Shown: positions 1 to 12,753 of the stretch, one piece after another
How positions within the stretch are numbered: the first letter of the stretch is position 1
Layout of the letters: each line of letters begins with the position of its first letter
DNA from: Nissolia schottii
Taxonomy: Eukaryota > Streptophyta > Magnoliopsida > Fabales > Fabaceae
Reading direction: 5' to 3'
DNA length: 64,000 nucleotides
Assembly: GCA_003254905.1 (NCBI GenBank)
Contig: QANU01028836.1
Location: 500,777-564,776 of the forward strand
Notes under the pieces: generated by a model
The model's input: the letters and a program-made list of their open reading frames with translations, nothing else
What the model was told of the DNA's origin: nothing
The model's database searches: none
Program-made: the position numbers and the translations under genes

Positions 1-488
1 ACCCTATCAATCGAGTTTCCACTTCCCACAAGGAAGATGAACAAAGCACATCAAATCAAAATCACTTGACAACAAAAAACCACCCAACAAGTAACCATAA
101 AGGAAACTAAGAAAAAAAAAAAGAACAAACCAACAGCTTTTAGTTAGTTCAAGAGTTTTTCTGCCTATACATCAAATCGAAGTACCAAACTTACTAAAAC
201 AAGTTTGGTTAGTGCTTAGTGTGGATCGGCACTCTTCCTTAATCTCTCGGATTCAAGTATTGCGAATTCGTGATCAGAAAAACGATCCCAGAGTTTTATC
301 CTTACAATAGAACAAAATTAGTCAAATGTTTAGAGAATCGTTGCCTATAGTCTCGGATTTGAGTCCTGTGAATTGTTCAGAGAGTTTTACCCTTACAACG
401 AACCGCAACAGTAAGTTACAGAATTAGTTGAGTTCCATAAGAGATGCAGATAATCGAATTAAACAAAAACAAAAAAGAAGAAACTAAC
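1..488 (-). other. Intron 1 (partial) of the DUF620 gene
   Basis: This lies downstream of the splice donor of the DUF620 first exon on the minus strand. No exon is recognisable, so the intron probably runs past the left edge. It holds two degenerate copies of a sequence containing tctcggatt and gagttttaycctta, near 243-310 and 350-405. Confidence 0.6.
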
Positions 489-944
489 AATGGGAATGTC
501 TTTGATGCTGAGGTGAGGGAAGGGGTCAGTGGTGGAGACATGAACCGGAGCAAGCGGCGCGCCCAAAACGCCGAGCAGCAACCTCAGATCGGATTTCTTA
601 CACGCGCCGCCGGAAGAAGACGACGAAGAAGAAGAAGCAGAGACCGACGGATTTCTCATCCAGTGTCCCCACCGCCCTTCGCCGCCTCTGGAGGACTCCT
701 CCGCCGCGTCGTCCGTTCCGTCGGGACCTTCCTTCAGCGGCGAGAGCGCCTCGAGCGGCCTCAGGCTCCCCGATCTCGAGACGAAGAGCTCCGTCGGCGG
801 CGCGTGGTGCTTCCTGCGGCGGCGGAGGAGGGAGGACATCGGGGACGAGCTCCTGGCGGGGCTCTTGGCGCGTGACCTCGCCGGCGAGAGGCCGCGGACG
901 ACCTCGTCCTTGAGCGCTGAAAAGAAGCCCTGCTTCCTCTCCAT
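489..944 (-). CDS. DUF620 family protein, first exon (partial gene)
   Basis: The exon encodes the N-terminal 152 residues of a plant DUF620-family protein of unknown biochemical function. It starts with MERKQGFFSALKDEVVRGLS, followed by a Ser/Arg/Pro-rich stretch with SPARSRAKSPARS, an RRRRK cluster, the RSGSLRPLEALSPLKEGPD block and GRWGHWM. A serine run precedes the family hallmark SDLRLLLGVLGAPLAPVHVS near the exon end. The frame stays open 12 codons upstream, but the Met at 944 matches the usual family start. The exon ends after an Ile codon at 489, where GTTAGT forms a good donor (488-487). The remaining exons lie beyond the left edge. Basic low-complexity N-termini are normal here. Family assignment is from recognition of the conserved blocks; function is not inferred. 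Confidence 0.88.
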
Positions 945-1300
945 TATTACGAGTTTGCCACTGCCACTGCCACGGCCCAAAACAGTGTTGAAAAAATAAA
1001 AAGCACTCTCACTGAACCTCTCCCTCTTTATTCTACTTCTTCTTCTACTACCTTATATTCTGTGTTGTAGTTGCTGTGAGAGAGTGATAGAGAGAGAGAG
1101 AGAGAGAGCTGAATATAAAAACAAAACTTAGAAATGGAAATAAGAAAGGAAGAGAACGAGTTTTTTTCTGATTGTGTGTGTGTGTGTTTTTGTTGGCTGA
1201 GATTAGAATAGAAGGAAAAGTAGTTTTTGTGATGTGTGTGTTGAAAAAGGAATCAATTTGGGAGTTAAAGGACAATATTGCCGAGGGACAAGTAAAACTG
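945..1300 (-). promoter_or_regulatory. 5' UTR / promoter region of the DUF620 gene
   Basis: Upstream of the DUF620 start, read on the minus strand, there is a pyrimidine-rich leader with a (CT)n run at 1088-1109 and several TTCTTC blocks at 1030-1050. Such leaders are common in plant 5' UTRs. A TATA-like sequence on the minus strand lies near 1115-1122. The start site cannot be fixed from sequence. Confidence 0.4.
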
Positions 1301-2020
1301 TGGTCTATAATGCCTACTCACTACTGTGCTAACATTTTCTGTTTTCTTTTTCTTATAAGAGAATTAAATTCAGGGTTTGTTCCGTATGGGAAATGCTGCT
1401 TGTAATATGAAAAGGCATTACCCTTCTCTCTTCTCTCGCACCGCATTATAAGCTTCAATTAATAAATTTGCCACCGTATAAAAAGATTCGTGTTATTTAG
1501 ATATTTTATGTTAAATATTATATTGATTTATTTATCAATTTATTATTAAAAGAAATTTTAATGGAATTAACACTTCATTGTATATTATCAAATAGTAGAT
1601 AAATGACTGAGTTAATAAAATAATTCACCCAAAATGAATACAAATAACAATTTTAGTATGAAATGGTTTCTCTTGTCATTTAAAATCATGTATAATCTTT
1701 TATTGTTAATTGGGAAAATAAAACTCATGCATAACATGATCAATAAAAAAATTAATGATAAAAAACCACACATATCTTCGCAAAATTGTGTTGTATAAGA
1801 TCTCTCATCATTATTGTCATATATACTACCGCTGTAATTAATGTGTGATCTCCAGGATAACAACAAAAAATAAATAAATTTAAGAAGGTTGTGAATTGAT
1901 TACATGCATTTAAAAGATTATGACCTACATGTATTTAAAACCCTGAACATACATTATAAAAAACTTCATAGCAAAGATGGAGTAATTTGTCTCTCGTTAA
2001 ACCGTACGCATACATTATTT

Positions 2021-2058
<38 letters not shown>
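2021..2058. repeat. (TG)n(TA)n microsatellite
   Basis: About seven TG units run directly into about twelve TA units. Confidence 0.95.
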
Positions 2059-3576
2059 ACTTCATAACAAAAATAAGGTTATGTGTCTCTCATTTTTAAA
2101 TAAGTTTCTTACTTTTTTAATGTTTCATTGTTCAAAGAGTTATGTTACTTGTATTTATAAAATGTAAGACATTATCTCAACTCATATTTTATCTATCATT
2201 AAATAAAATTCTAACTACATCTCATAAAATCTTATCTAATAATAAAAAAATATATATAAATTTGTAATATCTAATAGCTAATAAATCTAAATAACATTTT
2301 TCTTGATTATGTTTACGTTTAGAGAAGTAGGGGAGTGATTGGAGTGGATTGGGCATGAGAAGTGGACATCTACTAAACAACAAAAACTCACCTCAGCTCA
2401 ATTGATAAAGAAACGGGACATCAAAACGGCGATTCGTTTTTTCGTTTTGTGATTTGTGAGAATTTGTGCTGTGTGAGGCACATGATTAGTGTCAAAACCT
2501 ATTCTAGCTTGCTCACAAGCTAATTTAACTAGCTTCTTGATGCAATTTTTTCTGAATTTTATAATACATAGAAGCTAATTTAACTTGGTGTTGCAAAATT
2601 AAATTCCATTTAGTTTGATTTTATAGAATATTCTAAAATTTATAACTTGGATTTGAAAATTGAATTCCATTTAATTTAATTTTATAAACATCTTTTATGG
2701 GTTAGAATTTAACTTTAGTATCATAATGGTATGATAATATTTTTAATTTGATAAATAAAAAATTAAAATTATTTTTTGTGAAGCAAATTTTAAATTTTAA
2801 TTTTCTAATTCAAATTTTTAAAACTTAACTATGTATTACAAAAAAAATTATGAGTTTTGACACGACAAATAAATATATTATATATTTTTAACTAAATTTT
2901 AGATTAGTATATTTTCAACTAAGTATGGTTAGTTTAAATAGTTTGACACATTAGTTGTCCTTAAACAATCTCTTGAATTTACGTTACGTGAATAAAAAAA
3001 ATAATATTACAAGAATTTTATTTATGTAATGAACTAACTCTATTTGAGTCAAATTAATTGAAGTTGAATAAACTCTATATAATATATACTATTCCACCTC
3101 CACACTTAATAATTAAGTGATTTAGACGAATAATAAAAGAAGTTTAGTACATTTTCAATATTCATCATTGATTAAGTCATAATTGAGTTAAATATGAACT
3201 TAATAATTAAAATACTAAATTAAGTGCAAGCAAAGTTAAACCTAATTGACCTATCTCGTGAGTGAATGAATACCCTAGCGAATCGCAACGCTAAACAATG
3301 GTCAAAATGAAGATTTTTCATATAATTGTATCCTCTCCTCCACACTCTTGCCTAGCCAATGTCTAACGTGCATAATCATTTTGGGATACTTTAATCAGAG
3401 CATATCCATGATGATGATGAGACATCTTCAAAACATCACCAACCTCGGCATGCGCCTCAAAATTACACAAATAAATTATCCGTTAATATGATTTTTTTTA
3501 TATTTATTTTCGATCAAAATCACCTATGTTTGAATTTCACTAAACTCTACTTAATTTGGCTAAATGCATATCAACT

Positions 3577-3578
<2 letters not shown>

Positions 3579-3616
<38 letters not shown>

Positions 3617-3633
3617 GTATGTATATGTATATG
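3579..3633. repeat. (AT)n microsatellite with degenerate GTATAT tail
   Basis: Pure AT repeats to 3610, then imperfect GTATAT units to about 3633. Short open frames across it are repeat-driven. Confidence 0.95.
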
Positions 3634-4142
3634 GGATAAATCTCTCTCAATCTCAGTGTTAATTTTATTTTATATTGACAAAACTTAAATTTGAGACTTT
3701 ATTTAAGGAGAACAAATATCGAAATACTTTAACTAATTAAATATTAATTAATTTTGTATAAGGTTATGCGATTCACACTTTTTAATAATATGATTTTTTT
3801 TATATTTATATTGTTAAAAGATACGGGAGTCACTTAACCTTTTTATATTAACACGCATGTCCCAGTGTTATATAAAGAATATTGTACCTCCTCCTTCAGA
3901 ATGGTTCCTACTTAAATTTTCAAATAGAAACCGTGGATGAATTGTTAATTCGATGGTTATTTTAATGCCTCTTTTTATTCAATAATGTTTATTTTATTTT
4001 ATTTTTCCTTTTAGAATAAATATTGAACTGTTTGATTAGAGTCAAATTATCTATATAATTTGTGATAATTAAATTACAAATACTAGAGAGATATTTTCTT
4101 TTTTTCTTTTAATACCTGGCGTATATATGACTTTCAAATTGG

Positions 4143-4252
4143 AGCTCTATATAAACAAGACTACAGATCATTCAACAATACATTAGTGGGTACTAGCTAG
4201 CTAGGTCATTGAAAACATAGTTCACCAAACCAATCAATCAAGAATAAGGTAT
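4143..4252 (+). promoter_or_regulatory. Possible TATA-driven start with a splice-donor-like site
   Basis: A good TATA box (CTATATAAA at about 4146) is followed by a leader-like stretch and, about 100 bases on, AAG|GTATGA, which would suit a first-intron donor. No protein or small-RNA hairpin was recognised downstream, so this may be a relic, a non-coding transcript or chance. Confidence 0.2.
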
Positions 4253-4519
4253 GAACGATACATAAAAGCAAGTATTTATTCAATGTATGTGCTGGAAACC
4301 AGAAATAAACAGTCATGCTACAATGTGCATGCTTTAATTTTCTTGAACATGGTGTGTTTCATACTAGTATTATTACATACTGGAATTGTTTTTATAGCTA
4401 TTAAATTTTCATGATATACCAACGTTCATGGGTTGGTAGATGTCGTAACTAGGTGTTTCGGTTTTTAATCAAAGATCTTGAATTTACATTCCAAAAATGA
4501 AAAAACATTAAAAAAAAGG

Positions 4520-4740
4520 TCTCATTTAGAGACTTTTACTTTCTTTCAAGGACCTCAATTAAGTTTTTTTTAATCTCATTTAGAGATTTTTACTTTTTTT
4601 TAAAAGGCCTCAATCAAGTTGGGTCACATTAATTAGTCGAGTTTTTTTTTATAGGGGCTAGATGTCAGGGTTCATTCGATAGGGCACATTAATTAGTTGA
4701 GATTTTTCTTATAGGGTTTGGATGTCGGAGTTCCATAGAT
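4520..4740. repeat. Two adjacent tandem duplications (54-bp and 60-bp periods)
   Basis: The block starting TCTCATTTAGAGA occurs at 4520 and again at 4574 (period 54). Directly after it, a block containing CACATTAATTAGT occurs at 4625 and 4685 (period 60). Both pairs have several mismatches, so they are not recent. Confidence 0.8.
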
Positions 4741-6165
4741 GTTACCCAAATGGCTATGGAAGAAGAAGATGGAATCTTTATACGCCTTAAAACAGGATCA
4801 AATACCACCTTGTTCTTAAGGTGTTAATTGCCTCTATTAGTTGTTCATGTTTTTCCAACAATCCACTCTTAGAATTAATCCAAGCACTTGAAGTTTTTAG
4901 AAAGCAAATCTAAAAACTTTTATTTGAATTTTTTTGAAAAAGAGAACAATTTTCTATATCAAATTTGAGAGAAAAAGAGGATCAATAAATAGGATTTTAT
5001 GAACCCTTTCATGAACCAATATGATCATTAAAACATATCTCTTAGAAAGTTGAAGAGCTTAATAATTATTAACACATCCCTTGACAATTTATTTTAAATA
5101 TTAAATATTTAATTTTGCAAACTATTTTTCCAACCCTCGAAACCAAAAACAGTTCATGGCATTGATCAATTACATGATATCATCAAATTTTTTAATTTGA
5201 CTCTTACATAATTTTTTTCCCCTTACTCTTACATAATTGTTACAATATAAGAGTTTGAGTTTTCAAGTCATTATTCATCATAATCTTTTTTTTGTCTCGA
5301 CTAAAATACTGATATTTGAATCTTATTATCGATTAACTCGGATTGACCCAACTAAAAGCCCTTTTATAGGGGTAAGGATCTCACAACAAGAGTTTTGTCT
5401 ATTCTCATGACTCAAACTCGACACTACTAGTTAAGGATTCAAGGTTTATCATTACTTATTTGACCAACTCCATGTTGGTATTATTCACCATAATCTAATC
5501 TAATTCTTCATTTTTAAAAGGTAAAACCCTCTTTTGGTTCCTTAGTTATACTTAAATAAGCACTTTGATCAGATATATTTTTTAAAACGCTCAATTTGAT
5601 CCTCTATGTTTTATTAAGAGTCATTTAAGATTTTTTGCATGCATATTAAGGAAATGTTAAAATTGTCTTTCACAAAAATACCCTTATAAATAATTGTGCA
5701 TAGTTGTATTGGAATACTCCTCAATGGGAATTGAATTAAATAGTTGGTTATTAACGAGTATGTGAAAAAAAATACATAAGGATACACTTAAAAAAATTTA
5801 ATTAATACTACATTAAAATTTTAAAATAATAGTTATTTATGAACAATTTTTTTATAAAAAAACTAAGACTTTTTTATTTGTAGACGGAAGGAGAGAGTAA
5901 TTACTAACATGAGTATGTCATGATTTGAAACTTGGTTTAAGAAATTAATGCATGCAATTAATTTGCTTGGGTGATAATGGGAATTAACAGGGAAATGCTT
6001 ATAGCGTGTTTGGTCTATAGTTTACAAATTAGAGTTTTTTTTTTTAATTTACAAATTAGAGTTTGATTTAATGAAATGTAATTTCTTTTACCTTCTACTT
6101 AAATTATGATTTAAGATCGAAAATCATATTAAAGTATAATTAGATGTAAAATTACTAAATATTTT
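4741..6165. other. AT-rich intergenic region
   Basis: No gene seen. A sequence at about 5880-5903 resembles the outer end of a Stowaway MITE (GACGGAAGGAGAGAGTA), but no matching left end was found. Confidence 0.5.
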
Positions 6166-6260
6166 GAAATGAATTGAAATTCAACTTATACCTTTCAAAT
6201 CATGATTTGAGANGAAATGAATTGAATTTCAACTTATACCTTTCAAATCATGATTTGAGA
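6166..6260. repeat. 47-bp duplication flanking a single N (assembly join)
   Basis: The 47 bases at 6166-6212 are repeated at 6214-6260 with one mismatch, separated only by the single N at 6213. The same pattern recurs at 42037 and, in modified form, at 56403. This points to two overlapping contig ends placed side by side rather than a biological repeat. Confidence 0.85.
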
Positions 6261-6867
6261 TGTACAGACGGGAATTCAAACATGTTAATTAAATAAATGC
6301 TTTGGTGCCTACCTAAACCCACGAGAGATACACAAGTTAGGATTTAGTTTTTTATTTTCTTTAATAAGTGTTATTAGAATACTTATTACGAAATTTAAAA
6401 TAAAAAAATTTGAGTGTTTTTACTGTATTAAAAATTTTAAAAGTTTACATTTTTAATAAAACATTTTTACTTTAAACTACTTCACAATTGTCTTTAAGAC
6501 AGTCGTTAATTTTTCCTTATTTTATATTTTGAACGATGTGTCAGTCTCGAACCAAGTATAGAAGTTAGGATTTGTCTCTAAAAAACCACAAAATTCCAAA
6601 TTTCAGTTATTAATGAAAATTTTAACAATTCAAAATTTCGTAAGATATGAATACTAAAATAATAGATCAAAAAGATATATTATTATATTGAGTTTAATTA
6701 TGATGCACTATCAGCGTAAAAGAATTTTACACAAGCATTCAAACATATTTTAACACATTGGTAAAAGAGGTTAAACTTTGAGTGTGGATGAGAGAGCTAA
6801 TCATTTTTGTTGACATGACAAAAGATGGTTAAATGTTTGTGTAAAAATTCTTTATGTTAGAAATAAA

Positions 6868-7678
6868 TAGGGACGGTAACATGAACCCTACCTGCGGGGC
6901 ACCTGCCCTACCTAACTTGCTCAGGGTAGAGCAGGGTAAGGTATAAGGTGAAGCCGCACCCTATATATTATATATTATAAAAATATATTAATATTAATAT
7001 ATATATATAATAACAAAAATTATATAAAGCTTATTTAATCCTAATTATTAAAAACTCAACAGTTGCAAAGAACAAATTTAATTCTTAGTCACAAATTCGT
7101 TTCTCTTTGCGCATCTCTCTCTCGTGAGTCTTGTCTTTCTCTCTCTCTCTCTTTTGCGGTGTCGTGTCGCCAGCCACCGACAGGATGGGCTCCTCTCATT
7201 TTCCTCCTCTTTTGCTCGTCTCTCTCTCGCGGCGTCGTGTCGCTAGCCATCGATGGAGATAGTGAAGAACGATAGCTTCAAAAGTTGGAAAGCTACACAA
7301 GAGACAAGAAATGACTTGGCTGCTGCTTGAAACTTATATGTATCTTAGATATTTCTGTGTGACTTATTGAAAACTTAGTTATTATTTGCTTGTTATTTTA
7401 TTGCTATTGGATCTTTCTATATTTAATCAATATTGAGTGTTGACATTTGTGGTATTTTATTATATGATTATGTTAATCTATATGTTGATTGAATTTTATA
7501 GTATTTCAACAGGTGTTCTAAAAAAAGGGTGGGGTGGGTACCCACGGGGCGAGTGTGGGTTATAATGTTTAAAACCCACGGGTGAGGGTGGGGCGCAATA
7601 AAGGTTAATGTTAATAGGGTGCAGGGCGGGGCCAGAGTCAGTAAAACCCACCCCACCCCCACTCCATTGTTGTCCCTG
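6868..7678. mobile_element. Non-autonomous hAT element with 8-bp target duplication
   Basis: The 811-bp element begins TAGGGACGGTAAC and ends GTTGTCCCTG, so the termini are short inverted repeats of the [C/T]AGGGAC type. The 8 bp gaaataaa occur immediately before (6860-6867) and after (7679-7686) it, the duplication size made by hAT transposases. Both subterminal zones are GC-rich and G-run rich (GCGGGGC, GGGTGGGG), typical of plant hAT MITE-like elements. There is no transposase frame; the short open frame at 7063-7275 lies inside and is not gene-like. Confidence 0.9.
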
Positions 7679-7686
7679 GAAATAAA

Positions 7687-9797
7687 TGGTCGAAGTGTGT
7701 TTCAAACTTAATCTTTAGTTTTGCTAAAAAGTACAGGTCTCACATTGTTTAGAGTTGGCTTAAGTTAAGCCTTTATACATGGATATGCTTTACAAGTTAA
7801 TACTTATGGTATTAAGCTAGCAATATGAACTTGGACCTTGTCATATCATAGACAAGTGTGCTGCCTGTCACGTGTGTGTAAGTCCAATTGGTCTTTTGCC
7901 TCATTGTTTTATGTTTGGCCCAATTCTCATTTTATTTGTAATAAAAACGTTGGGCCACCCACCTTATTTTGTGACTGTTAGAGACTTAGTTGTGTGGTCT
8001 TTCTGTCTTGTCACATAACCGTGGGGCCATTGACTTGGTCAATTGGGTTTGTGTTGATTTATAACCGTTGGGTTTGGCTTAAATTATAAGTAACCTTGGC
8101 TTATTTATTTGCAACCGACAAGACCAAACACCAACCAACCAGATCTGTCTCTTCTTCTTCTTTCTTCATTCGCGACATTTTGCTTCCTAATCTGAATTGT
8201 CCATCTTCCTCCTCTTCATCTGGTACAAACTGTGAAATTATTGAGGTTACCCCACGACCTTCGACACTCATTCGAGATTGGAACAAGACATGGTTGCTCG
8301 TTGTTACCAAGAACTGCTTATGGACAAGTTCTTGAGGAGCCCCACATCTAATCCTAGAGAAAAATCTTGTCAATGCCTTTTCACTGAACAATTGTTCTGA
8401 GTAGGGCGGAAATAAACCCTTAACAACATTGCATTTTCACAATTTGTGGTATAATCATTCTATCTTATCTTTGATTTTCTTACTGTTGTGTTGGGGTTAG
8501 GGTTTTTGCCTATTTATTTTTTGTGTTCCCATTTTACCCATACTTAATTAGTTAAAATACTCTATCATCTGCACTATTTCGTAACACTTTATAGATTTAC
8601 ATTGACCTTCATCACAATTAAACTCTAATATTTATCATAATTGTCAATGACAGTTGACATAGTTTATAAGAAAAACCTTGTATCTCTTGTGGACGTAAAT
8701 TTGATTTCGTTGCCAATGCGAGGATTGGTTTGGTGAACGATATTATAAGTAAATATATAAGCACTTTGTAAGTCATGGGGCTTTTTCCTGATCTAATAGG
8801 ATGATCGGTGTTAAAAACATCTAACTTTTAATTATAAAAAATTCTGTTTATCATTAAATTTTTCTTGACTAAGATAGTAAGAATTTTTTTTTTAATCCAC
8901 TTTATAACTTGAGCACAATCGGGTCTTTCCATTTTTTTCAAGTATGCAAAAATAACCACTAAACTTTGGGTTCAACCTTGTATTTATCGTTAATTGCTTG
9001 ATCAGTATTTAGATTGTGATTTTTTTTATATATATAAATTATCCCTCACACTTTATAATAGTAAAACTCCACAAATTATACTGCACAAATCAGTTGCTCC
9101 TTTTTATTCCAATCAAGCCACATTTGTCAAGTAAACATCACCCATCCACCAACTACTTCGGAAGCCTATAGTTAATAGGTATTGGTAGGTCGCTGAGCTA
9201 CGTGAAGAAACCTAAAATGGAAGCTAAAAAAATTCCTCATCTTAATATAATTTCCTTTTCTTTTCTTGTTCCGGCTTTCATCGATAATAATAATACTATA
9301 GTAACGGGTCATTCAAGGATATTTTACCAAAATAATATAAATACAAGTCCCAATTTGTGCACATATGTTAATTGCACACTCATTGCACATTCATTGTAAA
9401 AAAAGACTCATTACCCTGGAGTCCAAAAGAATGGGAAAAACATGACTCACTTGCGACGATCACAACCCTCTCGTATTCCTCTTAATTCTTCTTCATCACT
9501 AGTTCATATTCCTGCTTCCTCTTCTCTTAGATTATTCATCCGTTCCATCAACCCACACTTTTCTGTCTGTATCTACTGGTAAGACTTAACCCTTACTAGT
9601 TCATTTGAATTATACGAGTTCATCATCGAACATTCCTCTGTTCGTCTTTTGTTGTGTCCATCTTTTTCGTCTTTCATTTTGCTATTTTTGCTTGTGATCA
9701 CAACATTTTTATGTTTTATTTTTTTCCCCTCTCTTTGCTTCGATTAAATAATAGTTAGGTCATGTTGTTTAATAAGGTTAGGTTTGAGTTCACGAAA
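7687..9797. other. Intergenic region, no recognised gene
   Basis: A short pyrimidine-rich stretch near 8096-8400 is open on both strands for 80-96 codons but matches no family I recognise. It reads like a decayed 5' UTR or exon. The rest is AT-rich. Confidence 0.45.
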
Positions 9798-9978
9798 AGG
9801 TTGTGTTTGATTATAATAAAATGTTGTGTCTGTTTTCACCAAAGGGTTGTGTCTCATTATCTATTATGGTTGTGTCTGTGTTTGCTAGTTGGTTGTGTCT
9901 GTTTGCATTATCATGTTGTATCTGTATATGTTATGTGGTTATGTCATTGTAATTTATGGTTATGTCTAACTATGGTTA
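9798..9978 (+). repeat. Degenerate minisatellite, 23-bp period (TGGTTGTGTCTG unit)
   Basis: Units beginning with a variant of TGGTTGTGTCTG start near 9798, 9821, 9844, 9867, 9890, 9914, 9936 and 9957, a spacing of 22-24 bp. Two inverted copies (AGACACAACCA and ACACAACCAT) lie near 10124 and 10147. The period is not a multiple of three, so the 78-codon frame across it (9762-9998) is not convincing as a gene. Confidence 0.8.
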
Positions 9979-10647
9979 GGTCGTCGAGATGCATGTAATG
10001 TTTAAGTCTTAAAATGTTGTATGGTTGGATCTAATAAGAACAAAATGGTTAGGCATGTCTATGTTATATTCGAGACCAAATTAACCTTCTAAATGTGTGA
10101 GACATAACTTTATTATATGCTTAGACACAACCATTTGCCTATTCACCACACAACCATCGTATTATAAACGACCTACTCGTTAATTCACTAAATAATTACC
10201 TTCCTCCACTGTGATTGGTGGTGGCACCGCCGTTGTATTGACAAATCTTTCCATCAACTTCGTAAACGATGACTCCTTGCCAATGAAATTTGGTGGATTC
10301 GTCGACATCGACGATCACGATGAACACAATTACATAACAAAACACCAGATATAAAAAATGAAACAAAAAATCAAGAGAGAATGAGCAAAAAATAAAAACA
10401 AAAAAATCTCCACATCTAAAAAAATTGCTAACGAATGTGCAAAGCGGTTATTTGTTTTTCGATTATCTCAAAAATTGTGCGTGGGTGATTACGGTAAAAC
10501 AATTAATGGTGTGCTGAGTCAGTACACTATTTCCCGAAAAGAGCCTAGGTGTGCAATACTTAGGTGTACAAGAATAATTCCCCTATAAATATACTCATCC
10601 CTATGATAAACCATTTGTAAAACTATTATCAAAATAAACATTTTTTA
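9979..10647. other. Flank of the 23-bp repeat, possible old transposon
   Basis: The repeat appears to sit inside an old element ending near 10560, where AGGTGTACAAG resembles the end of the element at 47562-48803. A left boundary near 9340 is only weakly supported. No gene seen. Confidence 0.3.
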
Positions 10648-11776
10648 TATAAAGAGGGTCGATTTAAATCGACTCGTGTGTAACACAGTTTTATTTATTT
10701 TATATTTTTTTAATAGAAGTCGTGTCAAATTGACTTCTATTTTTTTAAAACAAAACTACTAATTTTGGTAATGAATAATTTTGATTTTGGTAATAAATAA
10801 TTTGGATGTTAGACTGATTTGGCAATTATATGATCTCATATAATTATGACAATATCCTTTGATCTCATATAGTTATAACAAAATCCTATGAGATCATATA
10901 ATTCTAGAATAAATTTTGTTAAAATAAATTATATGAGTAAATCCTATGAGATTATATAATTATAACAAAATTTTATGAGATCATATAATTATATCAAGAT
11001 TTTATGAACGATTAGCATAAAAGTATAATGATTTTTATTTTTTATGTGATAGAATGAATTTAATTTCATATAATTTTATCACGTCTAAAATAGAAAAGTC
11101 CATACAATTACAAGTTGCGTTACTTGTACATCCAATCGTATCATTACAATTTATTTTTTACAATAACCATCTTAAAAAGTCATATTGTATAATTTTTAAA
11201 AATTTTATTAATTTGTATACCTGAATGAGTAATACATATTTTTTCTATTAATTAATATACTTAATATAATGTACAAGATAGGTTTATAAGATCTTATGGG
11301 ATCATGTTATAATTATTTGATCTCATACAATCTTGTTATAATTATATGAGATCATATGATCTTGCTATAATTAAGAATAATTAATCACAGTATCTAAACT
11401 ATGAAAAATAGCAGTATTTCAAATTATTTAGACAGGTAGAGATTTTATTTTTTTCATTTGATAAAAAAATAGAAATCAAATCAACGTGATTCTATCTATA
11501 ATTAATTTTTTAAATTGATTTATATAATTGAATTTAATTAGAAGAAAAATAGCATAATAGTTGTGCATTGATTTTTTACATCAAATTAAAATAATGTTTT
11601 TTTTGAAATCGAAATAAACAATTGGACAAAGAAGGAAACAAAATTAATGACAATAATACTACAGAAGTTGATTTAAATCGACTTCTATTTTTAAAAAATT
11701 AGAAGTTGATTTAAATTAATTTTTAATTAAAAAAATTCGAGTTACAATAGAATCAATTTAAATTGACTCTCTTTAT
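10648..11776. mobile_element. TIR element with palindromic termini, family unknown
   Basis: The left end (10648-10674, TATAAAGAGGGTCGATTTAA and on) and the reverse complement of the right end (11750-11776, TATAAAGAGAGTCAATTTAA and on) match over about 27 bp with few changes. The inner part of each terminus, GTCGATTTAAATCGAC, is itself a palindrome. Related palindromes recur inside (about 10716-10740, 11668-11690). No convincing target duplication and no transposase frame were found. Confidence 0.6.
10828..11360. repeat. Dispersed GATCTCATATAATTAT motif array
   Basis: At least eight copies of GATCTCATATAATTAT or its inverse occur at 10828-10995 and 11305-11360, spaced roughly 30 bp apart, inside the TIR element. 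They may be binding sites or replication-slippage products. Confidence 0.65.
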
Positions 11777-12753
11777 AATTATAATAAAATTAATTTATTT
11801 TAAAAATAATTTGACAATTAATTCGTTTGGAGAAAGAAATATTTTGTTTATTTTATTGTGGGAATTTTTCCCAACTTGGAGCCACGAGGGAAATGAAAAT
11901 TGAATAATGAACCACCGGGACTAACTAGCCAATTCTGATACGACAACAATATTGGTACAAGGTCAATTCCATTTTTATCAAAAAAGATATGCTTTTTTAT
12001 GGACGTAGATACATAGCTGTATCAGTCTATTGGAATAGATCAATATAAATTTAATTTTGATGTTGTGTATAAAATATTTTTATACAATTATTTAGTTATA
12101 AAAATTAATTTTAATACAAAAACAATATAAAAGAGTTCTAAAATTCAATCATATATATTATAACATCAATAAAGATGGTTGATTCTTAAAAGTTCACCTA
12201 TAACAGATTATGCTTTAATGATAATATAAATTTTAATATCAATAATGCATCAAAATTAAAATTTTAGTTAATATATGCAGTCATATCATTAAAATTATTT
12301 AATTTTTTTATTATAAAAATTAGTATCTAAAATTTATTAGATTCTAATTAATCTAATTTAAGTACTGAGTTGGCTCACCGAAGACATAAAACTTTATAAA
12401 ATAACAATTTTTTCAACCACAATATCAATTGAAATTTTGATTAAAGAAAATAAATCTCCAACTACTTGAATCAATTGTTGATTATTAACTATGTAAAAGA
12501 AATATATATATATATATAAGATATAATATGAATGTAATTGATAATATAACAAAACTTTACAATGATAACTAGTATATTCAAATTAGTTTCATGGATTATT
12601 GATTGGCCACTTCATTAAATAATGTAAAAAGGAATATTGAAATACTACTAGAGAGCAAAAGGGGTTGCAAACTTGTGATCTTCCCCTCCTCTTGAGTTGA
12701 GTGGGTGTGGTAAGGTGAGGTGTGGGGCCCGTAAAACGTAACCCTAGCTAGTT
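11777..12753. other. AT-rich intergenic region
   Basis: No gene or well-bounded element seen. A short TA run lies near 12506-12520. Confidence 0.5.

Larger units (their letters stand above)
1301..4140. other. AT-rich intergenic region, no gene seen
   Basis: No coding region with family resemblance on either strand. It holds a TG/TA microsatellite at 2021-2058 and an AT microsatellite at 3579-3633. The rest is unassigned AT-rich sequence. Confidence 0.6.

Noticed and set aside
444-875. Arg-rich 143-codon plus-strand frame
   Set aside because: It is the antisense shadow of the DUF620 exon.
4143-4400. microRNA precursor after a TATA box
   Set aside because: No long hairpin arm pair and no known plant miRNA sequence could be seen; kept only as a weak promoter candidate.
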